The position numbers were made by a program, and so were the translations under genes. A stretch of DNA of 63,085 nt from a virus: positions 1-63,085 of the IMG/VR virus record IMGVR_UViG_3300017917_003968; one strand, 5' to 3'. Numbering within the stretch: the first letter of the stretch is position 1; each line of letters starts with the position of its first letter. The notes beneath the pieces are model-generated. The model had not been told where the DNA came from. It did not search any database and saw only the letters and a list, made by a program, of their open reading frames with translations. Below, one piece after another: positions 14,119 through 22,800 of this stretch.

Positions 14119-14126
14119 ATAAATAT
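14119..14126 (-). promoter_or_regulatory. ATATTTAT motif upstream of glycosyltransferase cassette
   Basis: Reads TTTGATATTTATAT in minus-strand orientation, ending 13 nt before the ATG at 14105. It could start transcription of the four-gene glycosylation cassette independently of the fibre genes. Function inferred from recurrence of the motif. Confidence 0.35.
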
Positions 14127-14139
14127 CAAATTTTACTTA

Positions 14140-14718
14140 TTAACAAGTATATTGAGGTGGAATTATAACAGTATCACCACCAGAATCAGTAATTAAACAT
14201 GCACCAGAAGCTCCACTACAATTATTAGGACCTATATTAGCATTGCTAATAGATTGATCACCTGCCTGCATATAAACTATACCACCTCCTGATAAAGTAC
14301 TAACAGTAAATGATGTTGCTTGTGTTAGTGGTCCTGCTAAATCTATAAATGCTTCAAGCCAACAAGATTCACCATATTGATCTTGCTGTTGCTCTACTCT
14401 AAAGCCAACTACACTATTTACAAATGTAGTAGTTGTACTAGTTGTTGTACTAGTAGTCGTAGGAGCTACAGTAGTAGTACTAGTGGTTGTACTAGTAGTT
14501 GTAGTTGGCTCTATAGTTGTTGTACTAGTTGTAGTACTAGTAGTTGTAGGAGTTACAGTAGTTGTACTAGTTGTTGTACTAGTAGTTGTAGTTGTAGTTG
14601 TTGTAGATTGGGGAAATACTAAAGTACTCCCAACGTACATTTCTTTTACATTTTCTGTACCTACCTTATATTGACCTACCGTTCCTAATAAAAAAGAACC
14701 TACTTTAGTACTGCCCAT
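14140..14718 (-). CDS. Mucin-like Thr-rich virion adhesin (192 aa)
   Basis: A 192-residue protein in three parts: a short N-terminal domain (GSTKVGSFLLGTVGQYKVGTENVKEMYVGSTLVFPQ), a Thr/Ser tract at about residues 38-99 of TTTSTTTSTTT units separated by VTP, IEP and VAP, and a C-terminal Cys-containing beta-type domain (VVGFRVEQQQ ... GDTVIIPPQYTC). The Thr tract resembles eukaryotic-style mucin linkers and would be an ideal O-glycosylation substrate. It directly follows three glycosyltransferases and a methyltransferase. It is likely a tail-tip or fibre-associated protein; the opposite strand's Val-rich frames are shadows. Confidence 0.7.
   Translation of the reverse strand: MGSTKVGSFLLGTVGQYKVGTENVKEMYVGSTLVFPQSTTTTTTTTSTTTSTTTVTPTTTSTTTSTTTIEPTTTTSTTTSTTTVAPTTTSTTTSTTTTFVNSVVGFRVEQQQDQYGESCWLEAFIDLAGPLTQATSFTVSTLSGGGIVYMQAGDQSISNANIGPNNCSGASGACLITDSGGDTVIIPPQYTC
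14447..14504. repeat. 58-nt repeat identical to 16912-16969
   Basis: This stretch within the Thr-coding tract is identical base for base to 16912-16969 in the 16539-18074 gene. The two encode the same TTTSTTT / VAP / TTTSTTT segment, so identity at all synonymous positions points to recent duplication or gene conversion. Confidence 0.9.
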
Positions 14719-14721
14719 ATT

Positions 14722-15783
14722 TTAAATTATAACGTATAAAACATTTGATGAAGGAGAACCTATAGCAGCATATTCTGCAGCTGTAAGCGTAATAATATCA
14801 GTTATTTTAGCTGTACTAGTATATGTATCATTTTTATTCATGATATATCCATCAGGATTTGTGCTATTGTATGGAGTATATCCCAATCCAGTTGTAATTT
14901 GACCAGAAGTTAGACTTAAAGTTCCTCCTAAAGTTAGATTTCCTGTAGTAGTAACAGTGCCAGTAAGAGTTAATCCTGACACAGTACCTGTACCACTAAC
15001 GGAAGTTACGGTTCCGGTAGTTCCTGGATATTGTGGAATATTCAATGTACTTCCAACTAATGTAGCAGCACCACTTGTTCCTGTTGTAGTCAGGGTAATT
15101 GCGTTTTGCTTATTATTAAAAGTACTCCAATCAGTAGAAGATAAAACACCTCTATTAGTAGCGTTTGCAGTAGGAACATTTAATGTAATTACAGGGGTAG
15201 TACTACCATTAGCCACTGTTGAGCTAAGGTCTGTTCCAGTTGTTCCTATAGTCAATGCTGCAACACTAGCTACTGTACCAAATGCTGTATTATCGTATGA
15301 TATATTGGTACCGTTAGCTTTCACGAATCCGGTACCATTTAATGCTGTTAATGGGATTCCGTTTAAATATCCAGATCCTACCAAATATGTACTTCCGGAT
15401 AATACTTGAATGTCTGATAAAGAATCTCCAAATAAATTAGATCCGCTGGAATATATAACCGATGATGTGACAGTCTGAACTATTAAAGTTTGCGCTGTTA
15501 TTTTTCCTATTATAGTCTGATCTCCTCTAAATATATTTGATCCTGTGGTTGCAAACGAACCTGTTTGTGATGACAAAACAATAGGGTCATTATTAACAGT
15601 TATGGAAGTTCCAACTTGTTTAATTACGCTATCTCCGATCGTATGGTCTGCAGTAAATACCGGTATTGTACCGATAGTTCCGTATACCGAAGATGATATA
15701 CTTTGATCTAGATACGTAAAGTTGGTATCTAACTCAGAATAAGTTAAAGCACTTCCTTTTTGTAATCTTAATATTAATCCCAT
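14722..15783 (-). CDS. Tail fibre-like protein (353 aa)
   Basis: A 353-residue Gly/Thr/Ser-rich fibre-type protein. The N-terminus GLILRLQKGSALTYSELDTNFTYLD is a conserved fibre-attachment start in Bacteroidota phages (from memory). TAQTLIVQTVTSSVIYSSGSNLFGD is followed by many short TGT/SGT beta-turn repeats and a chaperone-like or trimerisation-like end (LTAAEYAAIGSPSSNVLYVII). The TAQTLIVQT block is shared with the fibre gene at 61532. Codon use and CpG content are visibly higher than in the baseplate genes, suggesting a separately acquired module. It probably recognises the host surface. Confidence 0.75.
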   Translation of the reverse strand: MGLILRLQKGSALTYSELDTNFTYLDQSISSSVYGTIGTIPVFTADHTIGDSVIKQVGTSITVNNDPIVLSSQTGSFATTGSNIFRGDQTIIGKITAQTLIVQTVTSSVIYSSGSNLFGDSLSDIQVLSGSTYLVGSGYLNGIPLTALNGTGFVKANGTNISYDNTAFGTVASVAALTIGTTGTDLSSTVANGSTTPVITLNVPTANATNRGVLSSTDWSTFNNKQNAITLTTTGTSGAATLVGSTLNIPQYPGTTGTVTSVSGTGTVSGLTLTGTVTTTGNLTLGGTLSLTSGQITTGLGYTPYNSTNPDGYIMNKNDTYTSTAKITDIITLTAAEYAAIGSPSSNVLYVII

Positions 15784-15816
15784 TTTTATATCGTTTTATA
15801 CTTATAAATATATATT

Positions 15817-16515
15817 TTAATTGATTTGGCAGTTTTGAGCGGTTAAGCTGAAAGTACCTTCGTTTCCGCTTGTGCAATTTATCTGATCTACCGATAGAAC
15901 ATATGTACCAGGAGTCGATAATACAAATGAAGGTTGACTATAAGATGGTAGATTACTTCCAACTTGAGTCATTTCAAATGTTGTTATTATCGCACCACCT
16001 GTCGTTTTCAAAGCCGCTGCAGCGCTTCTTGTTCCGTTATTACCATCCCAGAAATATCCTTGAGGTACTATAGTAATAGAATACCCAGCAGCTAAAGTAA
16101 ATGTAGCTGTATCAGACGATGCACATGTTCCTTGAGCATACGTATCACCAGTTACACAACTAAATGGTATTGTAGTAGTCGTAGTCGTCGTGCTAGTAGT
16201 AGTTGGTACAACTGTAGTCGTAGTCGTCGTTGTACTAGTAGTAGGTGCGCCTGTTGTTGTAGTTGATGTCGTACTAGTAGTCGTAGTAGATGTAGTCGGA
16301 ATTCCGGATATCGATAGATCTATACTATTAGTGCACGTACCGGTAGATGTTACAGTTACCTTAGTAGCTGTATCATCAACAGAAACCGATTTACCGGATA
16401 ATAATTCTGATAATGTAGCTGTGTTTGGAGAAACTACTCCAACATCAGCAGTTAGGTTGAAATTAGGACCTAAGTCAGCTCCCAATCCAGAATTAAGTGT
16501 TAATAATACGTTCAT
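15817..16515 (-). CDS. Mucin-like Thr-rich virion protein (232 aa)
   Basis: A 232-residue protein with an N-terminal beta-type domain (MNVLLTLNSGLGADLGPNFNLTADVG), a Thr tract at about residues 75-117 broken by GAP and VVP, and a Cys-containing C-terminal domain (SCVTGDTYAQGTCASSDTATFTLA ... GTFSLTAQNC) that looks like a beta-sandwich. The N-terminal domain (NLTADVGVVSPNTATLSELLSGKSVSV) resembles small domains that precede fibre modules. The C-terminal coding part is relatively rich in CpG. Same architecture as 14140 and 16539 but with different flanking domains. Confidence 0.7.
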   Translation of the reverse strand: MNVLLTLNSGLGADLGPNFNLTADVGVVSPNTATLSELLSGKSVSVDDTATKVTVTSTGTCTNSIDLSISGIPTTSTTTTSTTSTTTTGAPTTSTTTTTTTVVPTTTSTTTTTTTIPFSCVTGDTYAQGTCASSDTATFTLAAGYSITIVPQGYFWDGNNGTRSAAAALKTTGGAIITTFEMTQVGSNLPSYSQPSFVLSTPGTYVLSVDQINCTSGNEGTFSLTAQNCQIN

Positions 16516-16538
16516 TTTTTATAGTTATTATTTTATGA

Positions 16539-18074
16539 TCACGGAGTTCCTATTTCATCTCTATTTACTGTTAATTTTACATAGTTATAACCATTTACAA
16601 TAGTGTATGAATAATTACTTCCGGGTCCTGCAGTTAAAGGACAAGAAGTTCCGCCATCTGTAGTTCCAGAAGCTCCGCTCATTTTAGATGTCCCGCTAGT
16701 TGAAAATACAATAACATCGCCTACATTAAGTAGAATCGGTGACCCGATTAAATCACAAGTTGCGGTAGAAATTCCCCCTAATACACTAGGATCTATTTGA
16801 CTATTTATTTTATAATATAATGTTGGTGCAGGGTTTATTCCAGTACCAATATCTCGTGCGGATACAAATAATGTTGTTGGTAATGGTGCTATTGTAGTAG
16901 TCGTAGTTGTAGTACTAGTAGTCGTAGGAGCTACAGTAGTAGTACTAGTGGTTGTACTAGTAGTTGTAGGTGCAGTTGTTGTAGTACTAGTTGTAGTACT
17001 GGTTGTGGTTGTTGTGGTAGTAGGAGCTATAGTAGTCGTACTAGTTGTTGTACTAGTGGTAGTAGGAGCTGCTGTAGTCGTACTAGTTGTAGTACTGGTT
17101 GTGGTTGTTGTAGTAGTAGTTGTAGTAATAGTCGGTAATACATTTATAGTTATCTTAGCTTTATTACTAGTAAGATAGCAACCTCCTAATATTTGTGATT
17201 GTACAGTGTAATATGTATAATAACTGCCTGGTGTTGTTGAATTTAATGTAACATTTCCATTTAACGTATTAATACTAAATAAATTATAATCTCCTTCATA
17301 TAAAGTTACTGTAGATGGTATTATAATACCAGTTTTTGGTATATCATTACTTAAAATATCAAGTGTTTTATTAAGATTTTCTTGATAGAAAGTGCCAGAA
17401 TCATCTACTGCTATAGGTTCATACGGTAATATATTTTGATAATCTGGATTTGTAATAATTACAATTCCTTGACTATATATAATATTTCCAACATGAGCTA
17501 TTTCTGGTTTAACATACCAATCAGTAAATTCAGGGGTATCATACATCAAGTAATTATAGTATGATTCTTCTGATGTATCTATTAAATTACCATTACCATC
17601 ATCAACAATATAATAATTTGGTGAACTTAAAACAAAACTTCTTTTACTTATATTTTCTCCATAAATACTTCTAGGAATAGATATTACTCTTACACTACTA
17701 TTAGATTCAGTTGGAAAATATCTTAAATCAGCATCTAATGTACCTGATGCAGCAGTTGATTGTAAAAAATTATCATAACTAGAAGTTGAATAGGATCCAG
17801 TATTAGATAGTGAATATAAATAATTGTCGTAATTTGAAGCAGAAAAAGGTAATGATTTAGCTACGTAATTAGAATAATATAAATGTTTAGTAGATAAATA
17901 ATTAATTGTCTCAATAGGTAAAGATCCTGTAGATGATACAGATCCATTAATCCCATTATAAAAAGTTATACCAGCATTATTAACATTACTACAGTTAAAT
18001 GATGATGTATACTTTACTTTAATAGGAGTAGTTGTAACATCCGATGTTTTTAAACTATTTGATGATCTACTCAT
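16539..18074 (-). CDS. Thr-rich virion protein with large N-terminal domain (511 aa)
   Basis: A 511-residue protein. Residues 1-310 form an AT-rich, Ser/Tyr/Asn-rich structural part, including a stretch (ILPYEPIAVDDSGTFYQENL) like cadherin/Ig-type repeats with DDSGT. A long mucin-like tract (about residues 312-400) has five TTTSTTTSTTT units spaced by AAP, IAP, TAP, VAP and IAP. The C-terminal domain (LPTTLFVSARDIGTG ... LTVNRDEIGTP) is less AT-rich and contains Cys residues. The change in composition falls at the Thr tract, suggesting a chimera. It precedes the other Thr-rich genes in the same transcription unit. Confidence 0.75.
   Translation of the reverse strand: MSRSSNSLKTSDVTTTPIKVKYTSSFNCSNVNNAGITFYNGINGSVSSTGSLPIETINYLSTKHLYYSNYVAKSLPFSASNYDNYLYSLSNTGSYSTSSYDNFLQSTAASGTLDADLRYFPTESNSSVRVISIPRSIYGENISKRSFVLSSPNYYIVDDGNGNLIDTSEESYYNYLMYDTPEFTDWYVKPEIAHVGNIIYSQGIVIITNPDYQNILPYEPIAVDDSGTFYQENLNKTLDILSNDIPKTGIIIPSTVTLYEGDYNLFSINTLNGNVTLNSTTPGSYYTYYTVQSQILGGCYLTSNKAKITINVLPTITTTTTTTTTTSTTTSTTTAAPTTTSTTTSTTTIAPTTTTTTTSTTTSTTTTAPTTTSTTTSTTTVAPTTTSTTTTTTTIAPLPTTLFVSARDIGTGINPAPTLYYKINSQIDPSVLGGISTATCDLIGSPILLNVGDVIVFSTSGTSKMSGASGTTDGGTSCPLTAGPGSNYSYTIVNGYNYVKLTVNRDEIGTP
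16912..16969. repeat. 58-nt repeat identical to 14447-14504
   Basis: Second copy of the 58-nt sequence in a Thr-coding tract of a neighbouring gene. Further shorter repeats of the same kind (for example a roughly 30-nt block near 16984 and again near 17080) occur inside this gene. Confidence 0.9.
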
Positions 18075-18084
18075 TTATTTTATT

Positions 18085-19119
18085 TTACCAATCTAATTTA
18101 ACTCTAATAAGTGCTTCTTTAGTAAAGTCTTTTGTTAATGGTTTTGACATTTTAGCTACAGCTAATAGTTCATTATTATTATTATATAAACCTACAGTAG
18201 TTGGAAATGTTTGTGGGCTATTAATAAAATTAGAATATATCATAGTACCAGAACCAGAAATAAATGATGGATTTGTAGTATAATTATATTCTGAGTTTTT
18301 AATTCTAACAAATATATAATCAGAAGATATAGTTTCTTGTGAATTTAATTGAAAGTTTTGCCCTCTATTAATTAATTGAAATATTGTTTCATGATTAGTA
18401 GATGATGCAGCTACAGTAGTTCCAGGATTAAATGAAACATTAAGTCCACCAGATCCTACTGCAAGTCCTAATGCTTTGGGATTTAAAACTATTAATCCTA
18501 AATCAGGTAGCATTAAACCATAACTTCCAGATGCAGTATATCCTTTTGTACCTGCTCCAGATAATAAAGGACTATTTATAGCTGTTCCATTAGATCCAGA
18601 GATAATATCATAAACTCTACCTCCATCAACATACTTAATAGTACTAACATCATTAGAATTATCTGTTAATAATAATTTATTACCACTAACATCAGCTAAA
18701 GTTAAATTAAATGTACCAGGAAATAAACCTTCTTTATACTTATTTCTATCAATTGGAATAGCTATTAAATCTATTGATGATGTATTACCATTTCCAAAAT
18801 TTACTGGAGATTCTGCATCACCATAAATTAAATTTCTATACTGACCAAAAGTAATTCTTGTTGGAGAATATCCAGGAATTAATGAATTTAATGGTGCAGA
18901 TCCAGAACCGTCCGATCTTCCATATGCTATTGAAAATTGTATAGATGATGTAACACTTGATACTGGTGCATTGTATACATCTATATAATAACTACCTGTT
19001 ATAGAAGCAGATGCTGTATAAAATGATGTTAGGATAGTGGCTCCATTACTCCATGCAGGAGCAACAACAGAATCTGATGATACTACAAAATCAGTAGGAT
19101 CTAATTTAGTAAATGACAT
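18085..19119 (-). CDS. Virion structural protein, baseplate/tail region (344 aa)
   Basis: A 344-residue protein of the tail region. It begins FTKLDPTDFVVSSDSVVAPAWSNGATILTSFYTASASITGSYYIDVYN and ends with the ~85-residue domain duplicated as the gene at 10693. It contains many Gly/Ser/Asn beta-turn motifs and no enzyme motif. In related T4-like marine phages genes of this kind sit between baseplate wedge and fibre genes, so I call it a baseplate-proximal structural protein. It is 11 nt downstream of the 19131 gene. Confidence 0.65.
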   Translation of the reverse strand: MSFTKLDPTDFVVSSDSVVAPAWSNGATILTSFYTASASITGSYYIDVYNAPVSSVTSSIQFSIAYGRSDGSGSAPLNSLIPGYSPTRITFGQYRNLIYGDAESPVNFGNGNTSSIDLIAIPIDRNKYKEGLFPGTFNLTLADVSGNKLLLTDNSNDVSTIKYVDGGRVYDIISGSNGTAINSPLLSGAGTKGYTASGSYGLMLPDLGLIVLNPKALGLAVGSGGLNVSFNPGTTVAASSTNHETIFQLINRGQNFQLNSQETISSDYIFVRIKNSEYNYTTNPSFISGSGTMIYSNFINSPQTFPTTVGLYNNNNELLAVAKMSKPLTKDFTKEALIRVKLDW

Positions 19120-19130
19120 ATTTTAATTTA

Positions 19131-19790
19131 TTATGAGTTAACTTTTATAATTGTAACCGGAATACTAATTCTAGCACCAGAATCTCTACCAACAACTACT
19201 AATGTAGTATATAAAGATGTATTTGATCCAAATAAAGTATTTACTGTTGTAGCAGTTAAGTTTATTGATGTACCTATTACAGTTTTACTTACGTTTGTTC
19301 CTATAGTTACTGTTGAATTTAAACTAGTAGCTTCTGCAGTATTAATACCAACTCCATTAAATGAACTTAATGTTCTAACATCACCTATAGTAGCAGTATA
19401 TCCAGATTGTTCAAATGTAGAAGTAGCACTTAAATAGTTTAGTGTTTGAGGAGTTATAGATAATGAAGCACCTTGTTTAATTTGAATAGAACTATATCCA
19501 AGATCTAAAGTAGGTATTTTTGCAGTTCCTCTAGGAAGAGTTATTAATTTATATCTCATAATTTCAGTATCATTAGGATATGCTTGTAATATTGGCATAG
19601 CTTCAATAGCTTCACCATAAAACGCAGATCCAGACGGATGATTAGGATTGTATAGAGTATAATCTATTTCATCATCTGCTAATGAAAATTGAGTAATTTG
19701 AAATGATCCATCATTACGAGCTAGTAATTCACGTCCTTTTTTTGTAAGGATAGCATCTACAACTACTGATGTACTGCTTAAATATGACAT
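19131..19790 (-). CDS. Virion structural protein (219 aa)
   Basis: A 219-residue structural protein with SVVVDAILTKKGRELLARNDGSFQITQFSLADDEIDYTLYNPNHPSG near the N-terminus. From memory, this 'TKKGR-LLA--DGSF-IT-F-L-DDEI-Y-LY' segment is a conserved feature of tail genes in marine T4-like phages. The rest is beta-rich. Order after the large 19843-23991 protein supports a baseplate/fibre connector role. ATATTTAT in gene orientation lies at 19809-19816, 18 nt upstream. Confidence 0.7.
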   Translation of the reverse strand: MSYLSSTSVVVDAILTKKGRELLARNDGSFQITQFSLADDEIDYTLYNPNHPSGSAFYGEAIEAMPILQAYPNDTEIMRYKLITLPRGTAKIPTLDLGYSSIQIKQGASLSITPQTLNYLSATSTFEQSGYTATIGDVRTLSSFNGVGINTAEATSLNSTVTIGTNVSKTVIGTSINLTATTVNTLFGSNTSLYTTLVVVGRDSGARISIPVTIIKVNS

Positions 19791-19842
19791 AAGTTTTAGT
19801 GTTTATAAATAAATATATTAGTTTATTATTTTTTATTGTTTA

Positions 19843-22800
19843 TTACTGTAAAATAATATTAGTTTGATTACCACCAGGTAGTAAATTTTGTTGAGTTAAT
19901 GATTTTATTACATTACCTGAATTTAATTTAACATTCTCATCTATATATTTAGGAAATAATATTCCATCAGATTGTATATTAGAGGTACTATTAAAATCTA
20001 AAATTACATTAGTTTCATCAGGTAAAATTTTTAATATAACATATTTTTCTATTATTGATCCTGATCCATATGTACTACTAGGTCCATTTGCATAAACTTG
20101 TTGCATAGCTACTCCATAGTCTTTAGTGTTAGAATAGTTAACTGCTCTATCTACAGTAAATGATACAAATCCATTATAATTTTCATTTATTTCATTAACT
20201 ATATATTCATCAGAACGTCCCCAACTACTAGTATAATTAAATAATCTAACTAAATCACCTTTATTTAATTGTAGAGGAAATACTGGTTTTTCTAAATTAT
20301 ATGGATCAGAAGTTTGCTCTAAACTAGCCGTCTGAATTAATTCTCCATAAAAAAATGATTGTGATGGAGATAATTGGATTCTATTAGGTTCTATTAATAC
20401 TAAATTATTTTTTGTATCAGTTATTGAAGTAATATAAGTTTGACTAGTACTAGTACCACCTGGGCTTGTACTAACTTGCTGAACCGTATTAATATATGGA
20501 ACGCTCCACTGAACTGATGGAGATTGTTGAACTGCTGCTGGTAATGTAAATTCATATCTAGCTATAGTATTTTCAGTTATAGAAAATTGACCAGTTCTTA
20601 TTTGTAAAGATTGGCCTTCTATAGGATCAGATTCCCAAGTTACTATTAATTTTACAGGACTAGTATTTGGGCTTATTATACTAGGACATGATGCCGTTAC
20701 AGAATAAAATAATTGACTATATAAACTATCATAATACGTAGTAGATTCTATAACCCAGTTAGTTTTTTCAAATCCAGCAGGTGGATTAGAATATACAGGA
20801 TATCCTGGTGTTATAACGGTATTAGTCTGTATTATAGGATTTACTAATTTATATGTTAGTGAGGCAGCTGCATTTGGATTATATAATATTGGAGAATATC
20901 TAAATCCTCCTCTATAAACTGATACATTTGAATTGTTAGTCAAATATTGAGAATCTGCATTATCTGGATCATAATCAAATAATGAAATATCAACAGCATC
21001 ACCAGATCTAAATATATTTTGTACTTCAAATATATTAGTATTTGTTTTTGTTAAATTTAAAATATTTTCATTATCATCTATAATATATTTTATCTGCGCA
21101 TTTGCTCTACCTGGTAATTGGAATGAAGATGAATATATATCAACTAAATATCCATATTGATATTTAATTTTGTCAATAGCAGCGTTTTTACCATATGACT
21201 TATCCCCAGAAGTATAAAAAGTATAGTCTGCGCTTTCTACTGAAGACCCTGAATATCTAGGTAGTATTGATCTTTGTAAAAAATAATTATAATCTTGAAC
21301 TTGAGCATATGGACTCATAGGATTTGTATAATCAGCATAATTATTAACTTGCGAATCATTTAATGATTTTGTTACTAGTCCATAATTAACAGGTTTTGTT
21401 TGATCTGAATTATAATCTAAATCTAATAAATAAATAGATTTTACAGATTCTGTTACGTTTTGATATAAAGCACCTAATGAATAAGTTATAAAATTATTTG
21501 AAGAACCTGGTAAATTTGAAATTTCAGTTTGATTAAATGCAGATCCATTAGTAATTATAACTTCCGTACCACCTAATTCCCCAGTATATTTTTCTATTCC
21601 ATTTGAGCTAGTATATTGAATAAATCCTAAAGGACTTGTAATTAAAAAATTATTTTCTGTGGAATCTATTATACTACCACCATATGATGCAGAAATAAAT
21701 GCAGTATCTATAGACTCAGATAAATTATTTTCATATTGTGTATCAGGCTCATTACGTTTATACTTATTTCTCTCTAATATATGTGATTTTACTATAATAC
21801 CAGTAGAAACATTTGATCTAGCAGGTGCATAATCCTTTATCATTTTAAATAAAGAATTATTATAATATTTAATAAGTCTTATATATTCCCATATACTATT
21901 AGGTTGTGTATAGTTTGAAAAATAAGAATTACTTTGACTAACTAGATTTTTATATGAAGATGAATACTGATCATTAGGATTTCCTATTAATTGATCAATA
22001 TTAAAATATCCTAAAGAACTTGATATATTTTTATTTATAGTATCTGATGGTGAAAATCCTACTTCTATATTAGTATTATTAAGTCTACTAATATTTTCAT
22101 AGTATTGAAGACTTGTATATGGATTTAATAAATGTACATTTTTTTCTAGATTTGGATTAACTCCTTCAATACTACTAGTAATAATGTTTATTTTATCTTC
22201 AGATGAATCTAAATCATAAATACCGTCTAAAGAATTTATAAAAGATCCTCCAAATTCTCTAACAGTTAAAATATCATCAGGTATACCAAAACAACTAATT
22301 AATGTTTTTATTCCTCTTTCTGTACCTTTACTTTTTAATAAATAAGGTAAATTATGATATAATCTTTTGTATAATTCTTTTTGTATTGTTTGCGCAGGTA
22401 GCGTATCAATACTAGATGTAACATATTCATTAATTACCTCAGATCCAGTTGGTGGTAATAAAGAACTATCTTGATTTATTCCAAATAATGTATAATATAA
22501 ATTATCAGATATGTTTGAATTTGTATATAACTGAACTCCAAAACCTTTAAGTGTATCAGCAACTACATCTAAAGAAATACCATCATTAGGATTATTTGTA
22601 TTGTTATATCTATTAGATAAGTCTTTATAATATAACCAAATATTATCAAAATGCTGTCCAATCATATCAATAAAAGTAATGTATGGATGGTTATTTGAGT
22701 CATCTAGTATATATTGAGGAATTGAATTATGTAATAAATCTTTATTAGTATTATCATAATAAGATGCTGAAAATAAAAGTGATTGAGTACCTGGTGTTGG

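Noticed and set aside
14377-14674. Plus-strand Val/Ser/Cys-rich frames opposite the Thr tract at 14140-14718
   Set aside because: They are antisense shadows of Thr codons (ACT/ACA read backwards give GTA/GTT and AGT); no leader or neighbour support.
16190-17178. Plus-strand Val-rich frames opposite the other Thr tracts
   Set aside because: Same reason: low-complexity antisense of mucin-like genes.
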